Positions 34,585 to 46,107 of a stretch of DNA of 64,000 nucleotides are shown piece by piece (positions within the stretch are counted from its first letter, which is position 1; every line of letters starts with the position of its first letter). Made by a program: the position numbers and the translations under genes. This stretch comes from Mucidula mucida (Eukaryota; Basidiomycota; Agaricomycetes; Agaricales; Physalacriaceae), in contig JADNYV010000013.1 in the NCBI GenBank assembly GCA_015501055.1, positions 372,001-436,000 on the forward strand, given 5' to 3'. Under the pieces are notes generated by a model. That model was not told where the DNA came from, made no database searches, and saw only the letters and a program-made list of their open reading frames with translations.

Positions 34585-37403
34585 TTAGCAACCATCCCCC
34601 TCACCATCCAGTTCATAATTACGAATCCTCCCCGTCATCTCGTCCATACCCTCCCACAGGCTCATACGTCGCCTCGGTACATCCCTCCGCCACACCCATC
34701 TCACGCCCATGAAGAAGCGATTATCAAAAGACTCCCTACAATGCCCACCACTGTCGGGGCACCGTATTCTATCCACCACGGCGGATGATATGGCAGAAGA
34801 ACCGCATCGATCTGTATGACACCCCCAGTCCCTCCACCAGTCGTCGACCGTCCCCACGACTCGACTTGCGCCCAGTCCCCAGTGCCATCTGTTCCTCTCG
34901 CACCCTTGATTCCGACAACAAACTTCCCCGACCCATCATCATGTAGTCTGAAAATAATGTCCCCATACTCTGAATCCTGCGTTCGCAAAGTAGAATACGT
35001 CGGCGAGTCATCGAGCTGCAACGGACGATTGTTGTTGAGCACATTCTCGTCGGGACCATAAATTGGAGCCGATGTATGCGGTGTGGGAATCAGGTGCTGC
35101 CCGACCATCTCCTGCAAAAAGTCGAGTTCAAGTACAAGGCAGTCAGGTTGAACTCCTTAAACGCATCGTCCGTGGGGCAGAGTAACGTCCAACCAGTTCC
35201 GGCGAAACCTTCCTGCGCCCACCGTGAATCCTCTGGCGGTGCCGTACCGTTCAACACCCAGTCAAGACCTGCTTTACTGACCAAGGTAGCCATAGTGCTT
35301 CCCTTCGCCGCCTTGACCAATTTTCCAATGGTCAAATCCACGGTACGCGGGATCAAGATATCCGAAACTTCGTGTATGACACCAGTTTGCGTGAGGATGT
35401 CCTTGGTGTACAGCTCGGTCTTCATGCCTGACCAACCCCCACTTGCACTCAGGAATAGGGTTCCATTCTTAGCCTTCTCAAGATTCAAGTCGGATCCCTC
35501 GAGACTGGAAAATGTATGTTGGGAGCTGTTGTGTAGAGCATCCGCGTACTGCACGCTGTCGAGGGTATGATGAAGCAACACCTTCTCCAAATCCGACTTG
35601 GACGAGGGAGCAAGAAGGTGAGCGCTGACAAGAAGACCCAATCGCTTGAACGCGGAATTATGAGGAATGAGAAGAGACGTCCGTGAGGTTGTCTTCAACG
35701 TCTCCGCAAGGGATGTGGAAAATATGGCTGCGAGGAACGAGGAAAGGTCCAAGAATGGCAATGCAGTTTGTAGGGCGTCAGTTGGCGGAACCAAGGGGCG
35801 TGAGATAAAGTAAATCAAGGTGTTGTTGACTTCGACTAGAAAGAGATCAACGAATGCTGTGCGTGCGTATTTCATCGACTTACTAGGTTCGCCAATGACA
35901 CCTGCTCCACCGAAACGAACTTTCTTCCCATCGGAAAGCTCAATGCCAAGGACCTGTCTGCCACCTTCCAAGCCCTCTTCCTCCAGTGCTGTCTCCAGCA
36001 GCATTCCAGTTGCCAGCTTCTCCGGCTTCCAACGACCTGGGATGAAGTGATACTGCAAGAGTTTCTTGAGCTCGTCGCTGCCAGGCGGAGGCAAGTCTCC
36101 ATCACCGAATACATTGAGAACCTCGTCGCTGGGAGCCAAAATCGTGTACTTGGTCTCCGTGTCGTTGATCAGGGAGGTGAGATTGCTGGCGTGGATGAGT
36201 GACACAAAGGAAGTACAATTAAGTGTCAAGAGATATTTCTCAGGCGTAAGCTGCAAGGCTCCGGGAGGGATTAATAGCGATGATACAAGATGCAGAACAC
36301 CATTTGACGCGTAAATGTCAGGTTCTACGAGGTCTGCTGTTGATATCGTCGTCTTCTCGGGCGAGACTATGATTTCCAACGTTTGGCCATCAAGAGTGGT
36401 GACTAGGTGAAATCTTAGAAATAAGGAGCTGACGATAGATCGAATGACACACGGTTAACTGCTGGGTCAAACGATTCCGACCACATGACACCCTTTTGAA
36501 CGACGGCATGCATGTTGAGAATGCGACCAAGGTCATCGGCAGCAAAGTGCTTTCAAGGTATGTTCGCTCCAAAGGATCCAGCGCCATCCACGCATCGTTT
36601 ACAGGCAAAAATAGAGTCAGTGACGGTGTGGCGCGCAATATTTGAGTAATCTCCGGAGTTAGAACTTTGTGAAAGTAGGACAAGGAAGGGATTCCGGACA
36701 GGACGGTAGCTAAAAGCAAGTCACAAAGAATGTCATTTTCATTATCATATGACGCACCGAGATCTGGTGGAGGTTCTAACATGGCAGAAATGCCCAAAAG
36801 AACACAATTGCTGGTAGCATTCACTTTGCCTTTCGTAATCTGTACACCGTGCCGACCTCGTGCATCTACTCCGACCCAAGCGCTTTCTTTACGTGCTGCG
36901 ACGCGCAGTCTCTGCGGTTCGCCACCAAGAGTTCCGCCTGGAATGGGCATCCATGGTGGATTGGGAGGGGGCTCATGCGAGGGAGGTTCCAGAGGAGTTC
37001 GAGGATAATGAAGAGTCTTCAAAACCTGTACCTCGTGGGATTCTTGAGGTAAAGTAATGATGGAGAAATTGAGAAGGTGGTAAAAGAGTTGTTGTCGGAG
37101 TTTCTCCTGGATGTTGTCGGTCATGCTGTCCGAGTCATCGTTGAGGACAGAGTTCCAAAAAGAATGGTGCTCAATGGCATCGTTGGTCGGCGCGAAAAGG
37201 GTGGCTCCATCGAGGCGATTCAATGTAGGAATCAGTCGTGCGCGCTGGAGTAACCGCAATAAAGACTCGTAGTCGGGATCGTCGCCGAGCTCGTCGACAA
37301 GTGTCGTCCGCGTCGCTGTCGTCGGCTCAGAAAGGACAACTTGTGAGGCAAGGACATGGACGCCGAATAGTCCGGCGGCGAAAGCAAAGCGCCAGAGGCG
37401 CAT
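34585..37403 (-). CDS. Multi-fasciclin-domain membrane protein (several apparent frameshifts)
   Basis: From ATG 37403 a signal peptide is visible (MRLWRFAFAAGLFGVHVLAS). About five FAS1-like units follow, each recognisable by a T-hhhhP-D/N-A motif: ATLFAPTNDAIEHHSF, LTLFLPVNDAWMAL, YTILAPSDEVLNVF, TSLLIPHNSAFKRL and WTLLCPTDDAFKEF, each followed by a helix ending in H (YHLLN, NMHAV, QYHFIPG, LHHTLDS, GQHLIP). Near the C-terminus lies a membrane segment (PTVVGIVGSLLIIA), then a short basic tail (MGVRWVWRRD). Such proteins are extracellular or vacuolar membrane adhesion-like proteins. One-base losses are needed to join the pieces near 34725, 35128 and 36545. The gene is either decaying or affected by sequence errors. 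Confidence 0.8.
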
Positions 37404-37993
37404 GATGGAGGTTCGAATTAAGCGCTGCACACAACCTCCGTCGTGCAACAAGGCAAGCGTGCTGCGTCTGACGTCAACGGAAAATGCCGAAACATATTTG
37501 GCCCGAAAAAGGCAACTTGTTCACGCAACATATTCGAGTTTTGGGAGGTGAGCAACACACAGATGGGATGTTGACAACAGTTACTCAGCAACACTTTTAC
37601 TCGTGACATCCTCAGTATCCCAGCTGGGCACGAGTTTCAGTTTCATTTTTGTATCCCAACACGATTACTTTGCCAGTGTTGCCACAAGTTCATGATACAG
37701 GATATTGATTGAACTTTCGGGACGTCTATATGAGCGCGCTCTTGAATTACTGTGACCTTTACCGCCGGCGCCCGTCGGTTTCCAGCGTCGACTGTCAGGA
37801 AACTGATAATACTCATTACACCTCCATCGCTTCCTCTCATCCACTGGCCCGCAGGCCAACAATACATGTCCGGCGGAGCCGCCCCTCGAATAACGTGACT
37901 TTCTTGGCCTAGTTGTACGCGGCGCGACTACATAAAGGCTCCTCTTCAATGGCGTAAGACATCCCCCTAGCATTCACATCCTTACTTTCACCA
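37404..37993. other. Intergenic region
   Basis: Promoter space between the divergent fasciclin gene and the 37994 gene. No coding frame recognised. Confidence 0.5.
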
Positions 37994-38686
37994 ATGTCTG
38001 TCCCAGAGGGTTTCTCCATTCTCAATCTCAGCGGAACCTTCACTTCGGTGCGTCTATTCTTTGCCATTTAACGCTCTGCTCATACCCCAAGGTAGAACAA
38101 TACTCTCAGTGACTCTATGGACGAGATCCTGAGTCTTCAAGGAGTCAGCTGGATTAAACGAAAAGCCATATCCGCCGCCAGCGTCACCTTGCACATCAAA
38201 CATTACACGGACGCTGCTGGTATCGAACACGTCGACATTGAGAGGAAAGGCCCTGGTGGGAATGCCACGGAGAATAGGGTCTTGACCTGGACCGAAAAAC
38301 ACGTAGACAACCCGCTCTTAGGGCCCATCATCACCAAATGCAGGAGGGTCAAAATCGATGAGCTCTCTGGTAGTGCTGAGTTCTTGACGACAGGGTGGAC
38401 TGAAGAGACGCGTGAGCATGGTCTTATAGAGCTTTGTGTTCAGAGTGAGGGTAAGACTCCATGGGTCCTTATTCAGGTATGAATATCGTCGTGATGCACA
38501 CCATGAAATGACTTTCTCTGTAGACTTGGGGGATTGAAGCCATCAATGACAAAAAGTACTACACAAGACATCTCCACTACAGCGGTTCGGAGAAGGTGGC
38601 GACTGTTAGGCAGGTGTATGATTATGGTATGTTAGCGGTTTTTCTCTTGTGGCGTCAAATAACGATATATAGAAGCTGGAAACTAG
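37994..38686 (+). CDS. Hypothetical protein, paralogue A of an inverted pair
   Basis: Start MSVPEGFSILNLSGTFTS, intron (gtgcgt...ggtag), then NNTLSDSMDEILSLQGVSW, IKHYTDAAGIEHVDIERKGP, LTWTEKHVDNPLLGPIITKC, GWTEETREHGLIELCVQSEG, intron, TWGIEAINDKKYYTRHLHYS, intron, and the short end VYDYEAGN (stop 38684-38686). It has the same exon plan as the gene at 39279-39935. The alternating strands suggest a small beta-barrel, but I cannot assign a family with confidence. Confidence 0.7.
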
Positions 38687-39278
38687 AAGCGCGTTGTACA
38701 GATACCTCATACATTACTGTTGAAACTCATTTCATTTCGCGTGATAACTTGGGGACATCGCGTCTGAAAGACCAACATTTCTCACCCTAACTGGACCGTT
38801 CGTCATAGCGTGTGCATGTGCATGGCCAAGGAAAGCGTTATGTACGTCGGGGCATTCTCCGAGGTATCGTTCGTCTTCAAGAGGATGAACCCATAGTATA
38901 GTTCGAAGAAGAGTAGCCCTGCGTCAACTGTTAGTCGTTGAGTTTCCTACAGCTTAAGTGTTCCTGGCGCGCGCGCATATCGACATAGCAGAAAAGGCGA
39001 AAAGTCATGTAACCGTAGACCTAGGGTTCAAGTTCCGCACAACCTGATGGAGCGCTAATCAGACTTCAGCACTCAGCACTTGAGTCCAATGGGATAGAAG
39101 TTTGTAGGAATGCTGGGCTTGAACGCGTTTGACATATCGAGTGCTGAAGCAGGAACAGCCGAAACAAATGTATAATAATAAGATGTTATACATTGACGAC
39201 AAAAGTGCGTTGTCTGCTAGTTGGGACCATCTACAACGGCATCAACGGGGACTCAAAATAAATCGAGATTGAACTCAC

Positions 39279-39935
39279 AATAATCGTAAACGAGTTTTGC
39301 TCTGATGTCTTCACCACCAGGTCCGGTGAAGTGGAGATGCCGGATGTAGCGTCTCTCGCCATTTAACACCTCGACACCCCAAGTCTACCGAACGATACGT
39401 TGAGCGCGCATATACTTGACACATTCGAGAGGCCTACCTGATTCGCAATCCAAGTCGTCCCGCTCTTCGCAGTATCACTCTCCGCATAGGCCTGGATGAC
39501 GCCGTGCTCGATCGTGTCCTCTGACCACCCAGTCTTCAACCACTCCTCCTCTCCGAGCTCCTCGACCTTGACCCTTCGCGACTTTCCAATCACCGGTCCG
39601 AAAAGGTGGTCCTCGTTATGTCGCTCCTTCCAGATGAGGGTCCTGTTCTCGGTGGTGCCTGGGATGCCGCCGGTAAGCTTCTGGTCGATATCAACGTGCT
39701 CGATCCCTTCGTCGTCTTTGTAATGTTTGATGTAGAGTGTTATGGTAGCATAGGAGATGACGCGACGTTTGGCCCAGCCGACGCCTTGCAGGCGCAGGAC
39801 TTCGTCGGTGTCATCACTAAGAGTCTTGTTCTAATTTGACTCTGATTAATGAATATCTCGAGGTTCGTTTACTCAGCGCACCATGGTGAACGTCCCAGTG
39901 ATATCGAGGATTGAGAATCCTTCGGGTACGGACAT
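39279..39935 (-). CDS. Hypothetical protein, paralogue B of an inverted pair
   Basis: Reads MSVPEGFSILDITGTFTM, intron, NKTLSDDTDEVLRLQGVGW, LYIKHYKDDEGIEHVDIDQK, GTTENRTLIWKERHNEDHLF, GPVIGKSRRVKVEELGEEEW, GWSEDTIEHGVIQAY, intron, TWGVEVLNGERRYIRHLHF, then VYDY at about 39279. The last small exon downstream was not placed with certainty. It is about 60% like paralogue A by eye, in opposite orientation, with the two 3' ends facing each other. Confidence 0.7.
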
Positions 39936-40520
39936 TATGGCGATGAGGAGAAAGAGTTGTGATGGATGTTCGAATCCAAGTCAGGTGAACTGCTTGTTGA
40001 AGTTACATATTTATGTCGATCGTGTCCGATGCTCCGACGGAAGTTGCCAAAGGCCACAGGCCTCCACAGGCTCTATCCAACAACGTCGCCTACCTAGCGT
40101 CCATATGAATACGGTAACCATGAATTACCCAGTATTACCGGTCGTCAGCAGACGAATGATTGAAATCAGATGCTCTGGACAAACGACCCATCTACACATG
40201 TGCTAATATTAACACCAACAGAACGCGTCGATTTACGCATCATGTCAATGTAAGAGAGATGTTCAGCTAACCTTGTTGACGGCTGGACGCGTAATTTTAC
40301 AAGTTATCACGCGAAACTTGACTTGAGTCTAATGATGCTATGCTACACAACCAATACACAACGGTTACTCATGAAGTGTATACTTATTATCAGCATCGAT
40401 CATATCTTAATACGAATACAATACGAGGCGCGTAGATGCAGTAAACGAGCTATGGCTACAGAATGGAGAGAAAGGAAGTCCGTGTATGACCTAAAGCATT
40501 AAATCGAGTCGTGCGTTCCA
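39936..40520. other. Intergenic region
   Basis: No supported gene. AT-rich stretches around 40320-40420. Confidence 0.5.
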
Positions 40521-41293
40521 TTAATCGCCGCCAAAATCGCCGCCACCGCCATAATCATCATTGTCGTTGAATCCACCATCGAGAGCATCGCCGAGGAGTA
40601 ATCCTCCAACGAGCCCACCCGCAAGCGGCAGCGCCATGCCACCCATGCCACCCATACCTCCTCTTCTACCGCCACCCATACCACCCATTCTACCCCACCC
40701 ATGCCACCCATTGAAGAGCCACCCATCGACATCCCACCCATCCCCATTCCGCCTTGTTGATACCCGTATGGTGCAGGTGTCTGAGCAAACCCGGGCATAG
40801 GGCGGCTCGCGGCATATTGCTGACGACGCTGTTCTTGAATCTGTTGCACATCCATGAGAAATGGCAAACGTAGAGGTAGAAATGTTCCTTACCATGGCCG
40901 TGCGCTGTTTCTCAGCTTCGCGTTCTTCCTTTGTCCCTATAGCCTTGTCCTTCAACTTTCCGAAGAATCCCCGTTTGCCTTTTGGAGGAGCATATTTGGA
41001 GGCGGAGGAATGTCCTGGGGGTGGGCCGTCGGGCGCGGAGTATTCGTGTGGCGTATTGCCGACCTTCTCTCGCACATCAGGATGATCCCGCAGAAACTGT
41101 TCATCTTCGTGGGGATGAGTCCAGATGGAGCGTGGAGGTACTGCGTGGGTGTCCACCTATAACTTCGTGTCAGGAAACACCCAGGAAGGAGCAAAGCGCA
41201 ACATACGTAGAATGGGAACCCTGACTGGTCAAATTCTTTGACCCAACCATAGGGAAGTGGTCGTTCATTGTGGTGATTTGTTGTGGACGTCAT
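40521..41293 (-). CDS. WW-domain protein with Gly/Met-rich tail (one apparent frameshift)
   Basis: The WW domain is split by an intron: LPYGWVKEFDQSGFPFY, then VDTHAVPPRSIWTHPHEDEQ, with both tryptophans, the aromatic core and the PPRSIWxHP strand. WW domains bind Pro-rich peptides. A conserved linker follows (GKRGFFGKLKDKAIGTKEER; AEKQRTAM), an intron, a Gln/Arg helix (VQQIQEQRRQQYAASRP), and a GMGG-rich repeat region. It ends in a Gly-zipper-like hydrophobic segment (ALPLAGGLVGGLLLGDAL) and the tail DDYGGGGDFGGD. In the Gly tract the frame changes near 40691-40698, consistent with one G lost from a run of five. Fungal proteins of this layout are common; partners unknown. Confidence 0.8.
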
Positions 41294-41535
41294 GACTGTT
41301 GGAAGAGAGGCGAAAAAGCGCAGTTATGTCGTTAAGTACCCAAACTGAAGGCTGTAGCCCATGCGTCATCGTCACAGCTACGTCCATGACGTCATCATAG
41401 ACTGATCGGATTGTCCTGATCAGTGATCGGTGGGGATAAATGCAATGCTAATTGATTTTGGGTGATATATAATTAATGCGAAAATATTGGCAGTCGTACA
41501 TTGTGAGTTAATAATTCAGCATATGGTTGGGTAGG

Positions 41536-42602
41536 TCAGCGCAGACTCTCTGCGTGTAGGGTGCGAATGAGCTCGTCAATGCGCCGCACTTTGTCCTGTG
41601 TCGGCATCTAGACAAAAGGACGTGAGTCCATAAACCGCGAAGAGAATGAGCTACCCACATCGAAAAATGAATGCATCTCTTTCTTGCGTTCGGAATCCAC
41701 GGCTTTTTGGAGTGCAATATCTTCCACGAAAGCATGGGCGTCATAATGGTCACGATCCACTGGTCGCTTTCCCCCAGAAACCACCGAGGGCATCGTTACA
41801 TCGCTTCCTACCGACCGCTCAAACCCAGGCATGGAGACCATTTCCGGCTGGTCCGAGGCCACATGTGCAGAATTAGTCGATTTTGCGTCTCTCTCCTTCG
41901 GCCAACTGCGCTCGCCCGGCCACGCGTAGACCACAGGAGCACCCCATCCTCCCAAGGCCTCCTCCATCGTCGGATACTTCTCGTGCGATTCCAAGAACTC
42001 CTCCATTCTGAGTACTTCGCCGCGCTGTGCGGCTTCAACGCCTCGGATCCAGAAAGGCACAAACTCGTGCAGTTGATCAACGAAGGATCGATGTTCAATA
42101 TCCTTCTTCTCCTCCTTCGTCAAGTCTTGAGGCTCATCCGCTATCGCGACGCCCCAATCCGCCCAGTCTCCATTCGGCATAGACCACGACGATTCAGTAA
42201 TGTTGACGTTCCGAAGATGCTCTGCGCCCTTTTCATGATCTTGGGCTCCCTTTAAGCTCATATAATTCGAGGGTGCGCCCGAGCGGCAGAGGTCGCAGTA
42301 CCAGAGGTTCTTCTTGCCGTTCCTGCCTTTCTTGAAATCTGTTTACCATTTCCAATTGAAATTTAGAGTGGGGAAACGGAAGCATTTTACATACAATTTG
42401 GTCGATCAAAAAGAGCTCGAGGAGGATTATTAGACCCCGAGGCATTGCGATCGAAGGCAGTAGAGGTGTATTGGCGGTTTGGCCGCATGCTGGCCAAAAG
42501 TAGGGGTAATGGGTCGAATTCGTTTAATCGGTGGTCGCGGATAATTAGAGTGAGAGGAGAAGTGCCAGCAGGGTAGGTAGTTTGAGACAAATCGGGTAAC
42601 AA
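41536..42602 (-). CDS. Zinc-finger protein (CxxC...H...H type), function unknown
   Basis: Start MLPDLSQTTYPAGTSPLTLI in a first exon to about 42390, then an intron. The next exon reads KKGRNGKKNLWYCDLCRSGA, PSNYMSLKGAQDHEKGAEH, a possible C2H2-type finger like those of U1C/matrin-type RNA-binding proteins. The remainder is acidic and Trp-rich (WADWGVAIADEPQDLTKEEK, FVDQLHEFVPFWIRGVEAAQ, YPTMEEALGGWGAPVVYAWP). A last exon encodes PTQDKVRRIDELIRTLHAES with the stop at 41536-41538. Role unknown. Confidence 0.65.
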
Positions 42603-44488
42603 GGCAGCCTTACGTGGTTAGATGAGGAGAAAGAGAGCTGGTTGTCGTTGTGGAGATGACAAGTCGAGATGTAGAAGCACTTGTGACGTGACATAGAGGA
42701 AGACTAACATCACGGTCATCGGCGGATGTTGCCGAAACCGTCTCACTCGTTGAATTCACCCACCTGATCTCTGGCTTGAGAACCTGTGTACCCCTTCCTT
42801 CTTGTAGGATCTTTTACTGGTTCCTTGTCGGATATCTCCCGGTGCTAGATCTTCATGAGGGTACACGTATTCCCTCCCCGATTCTTCCAACTCAATACAC
42901 TATGGCCATTGTGGCGTGGCGCGCTTCTGGTTGGTAGGTCATCCCGCAACTCCACGGTATGAGTCCTGGAAATTCTACGTGAGAAGGTGCCCTTTCCAAC
43001 GACGACTGACATTCTCGGCTGTTATCGTGTAGCGACGGCAGCAATTCAGCAACGCGCGATCCAACTTTATCCTGCCATTATGAGGGCATATCTAATATGA
43101 AAACTGTCTGCAGGCAATCAAACGGACTGAAGACTTCTGCGATCAAATCTCTCTTCAGGCTGGCTTGTTCTCAAGCTTGAGACTAATCTTGCCCTGCGTC
43201 CATGTCGCGTGTGTAATCTACAAGGCATTCTCCGAGGAGTCGAATCCTTCCTCATGTTTTACACGAGGAATCGAGCCACGCGTTTAAGAGCATCGTGCCA
43301 GTTTGGCTGTCATCTTCGATAGAGTCGCCATAGAAGAACAATATTTGCGGACATCGTGTAAGTCACGGTATGCCATGTCTGAGAAGGTTCAACATAGACA
43401 CCGCATTGCGAATGTCTCTCCGGAGTGTGCAAAAGGCCGACTGAAGCGACGCGGGCCGCTGGTATTATGTGACTCTGGGGCTATTTCTCAACTATTTCTT
43501 GGCTAATCTTTGCGCTACTGGTCCAAAAGCGGTCTATGGGTCCATAAATTCCCTGCGGTGTATTCCTGTGTTACTGCTTGTTGCTGCGAGATTTGTTGGT
43601 TTGTGGTGTTCACGATGTTGAATCTGATTTGCAAGTTGAATACCTATGATTAGAAGTTCCGAAGTCCGTCCGCCCCTGGTAATGAGACCATTGTGCCTGC
43701 ACCATGGTGGAAAGATTGCAAAAAGACATATGATGATGACCTATCTACTGATTGTGGCGGTGGCGCGAGATAGGAAGGAACTTGGAGATGTGTGATGAAT
43801 GATGCGATGTCTGAGGATAATTGGGCTCGACCCAGACTGCGACAGATGCCTGCCTGGTGTAGATTGACTAAGTTGTCTAAAAGACACACTAATCAATCTG
43901 GATCCCCGAAAGTCTTAGTGCGTAGTTGGAGAAAACCTGTCTTTAGCCGATAGTGAATTACTCTCTCTAAGGGCTGACAGATATGGGAGTTGATAACCTG
44001 GGAAAGAGCGTCCAAACAAGCAGTCTGAATCACAGCACCTGGTTGGGCAGCTCTATCCGCTCAAGGAAGGCCGGTGTTCTAAAGGGGTTCGTATTTTTTT
44101 ATTGCAATAACAGTTGATGCTTCCGTGGAAGCAATAAGTAGGACCGGGCTTCCGGAAGGATGTCCAAGCGCAGGCCAACAGGATAAAGGACAGCTCAGAA
44201 CAGCGTGGGCGCGACAGGAGCGCGCGAACAGTATTAATCATCAAAGGTTTTCTGGTGAATTAAGAGCTAAGTGTGCGAGAAGTTCTGGGGTGAGGCAGGA
44301 GATATGGGTCCATGGCGGTCACGCGGGTGATTTGATTGCACTGTGCCTCGGGCCCTGCTTCAGCCTTCCATCTTAAGCTGGTACCACCACCTGCCTCGTT
44401 TTTCAATCAACCCGTTCACTGTATTCCTCCCGTCCCCCGTCGCTGTCCAGTTGATTTTGTATACTGAACGGCGTACACGTGCTGGACC
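42603..44488. other. Gene-poor 1.9-kb region
   Basis: Short frames at 43303-43506 and 43650-43889 have no family features and no plausible splice partners. I see no gene here. The right part probably holds the promoter of the 44489 regulator. Confidence 0.5.
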
Positions 44489-45861
44489 ATGCTGCCACAG
44501 GCCCCGATGGCGTTTCCACCTCATTACTTACCCGGAGAGTGCGAGGAGGAGCAGCGATCTGCACAGTACCACGAATCGTCCTACGAGGTATGTTCTCTGG
44601 CCTGGCTTGAAAGAAAGAGCAAGACAAAGCGCGTTCATAGGACACACACGAGACGGAGGAATATTTAAGCCCGTTTGCCCGGACTCAGAAGGAACAAGAT
44701 GAAGCCTTTTTCTCTGTCTTTCCCGAGGCCAGACAGCCTGCTCCTGCATGGAACATGGTCGCCATGCCCTCCAGTAATGTCTTTGGTCAAGGATTTGCTT
44801 TCTCTTATGGCGGTCAGGGTACCGCAAAGACTTGGCCTCCGGAATCTCATGCGGAATCGTCTGCCTCTCTCTGGGCCCCGACTACGCAAACGTTTGCCGA
44901 ACTTGCTGTCGTTCGGCCTGTGTATTCTTCGCGAGATAGCTCTCTCCTGCCAGACAAACATCTACATTACGACTATAGCAGTCCTCAACCGTCTTACGAA
45001 GCAGGTTCTCCCGAGACCAGCGCCGCGCCCGAACCCCCGGCAACCCCGATGTACAGCACGTACGCGCAAAGCGCATATGTGAGTAGATCGGTCCACTTTG
45101 ACGCTTTGGGCGCTAACTTATGCCTTCGATCAGGATTCCCCAACCCCACAACGACTAGATAGTCCAGTATCCCCTGAAAAGCCATTTTTCACAAGCACGT
45201 TCCCGGCGCACCCGCAAGTGCCCTTTGATTCGTCGAGAGCGTCTACGAGCAGTAATGACTATTATTCTCGTAAAGAGGAGCCTATTATGGATTACCTCCC
45301 GTCCCCTTCTTCGCCGACGTCGGACGGATTTCCTTCATCGTCCTCGCCTTCTGACACGAGTACGCATTATTCTGCCTTCTCGTCACCGAATATTCCTTAC
45401 TCAGGCTCAACGCCAGATATCATCCCCTTGCATCCGGCCGCACGAAAATCGCGTCGGCATACCGTCCCAGTCCCCGAGAATCAGAATGGCCGGGCTTTTT
45501 TCTACAGACTGCCTCGCGCTGGACCTAATCAAGTGCCGGCGTCACAAGCATACTCCCGACGACCACCGCCAGCACCAGCACCGTCAAAGACCGAAGATAA
45601 GAAGCAGCCCACTTTAGCGTGCTTCTTCTGTCGCGGACGCAAAATTGCGTGTGGCGCCCCAGAGCCGGACAATCCCGATCGAACGTGCAAGTAAGTCGCT
45701 TACCCTTCCTTCCTGCCTTTATGTCCACCGCTAATCATTTGCGTGACAGTCAATGCTCTCGGCGTAAACTCAAGTGCGAGTATCCGAAAGAGAGTCGACG
45801 CGGGATGCGGAAGAAGAAGAATGGTGATGAGGCTCCTGATGCACCTGCGACACCTCGCTGA
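44489..45861 (+). CDS. Zn2Cys6 transcription factor with C-terminal zinc cluster
   Basis: Four exons (44489-44587, 44689-45078, 45134-45690, 45750-45861) join in frame to 385 residues. Residues 1-320 are low-complexity Ser/Pro/Tyr-rich (AFSYGGQGTAKTWPPESHAE; YSSPQPSYEAGSPETSAAPE), resembling activation domains. The zinc cluster lies at residues ~326-362: CFFCRGRKIACG, then, across the last intron, TCNQCSRRKLKCEYP. It is followed by a Lys/Arg-rich tail (RRGMRKKKNGDE). A Gal4-type cluster placed at the C-terminus, with no large regulatory domain, is a layout seen in some basidiomycete regulators. Targets unknown. Confidence 0.85.
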
Positions 45862-46107
45862 TGGTTACCCGCTGCGCGCTCTCCACTTCGCTGTGATGAT
45901 TTATTGTGGCATTTGTATTTTTGGGCTCTTGATCCTTGAACTCTGCTTTGCAACCTTGCTGTGATTGTTCTGTATACAACGGAGTGTGTGCTACATATAT
46001 CGATTATCGTATTTAATAAGTAGCAGAAACAGTTAATATAGCTTATACAACAACGTGCAGAAATACCATTGCTTTGTACTGTCAATGTCCATGGAGGTTG
46101 TCTGTTG

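Noticed and set aside
39005..39045. tRNA-like T-arm GGGTTCAAGTTCC
   Set aside because: No A box, D-arm or pairing acceptor stem lies at a suitable distance.
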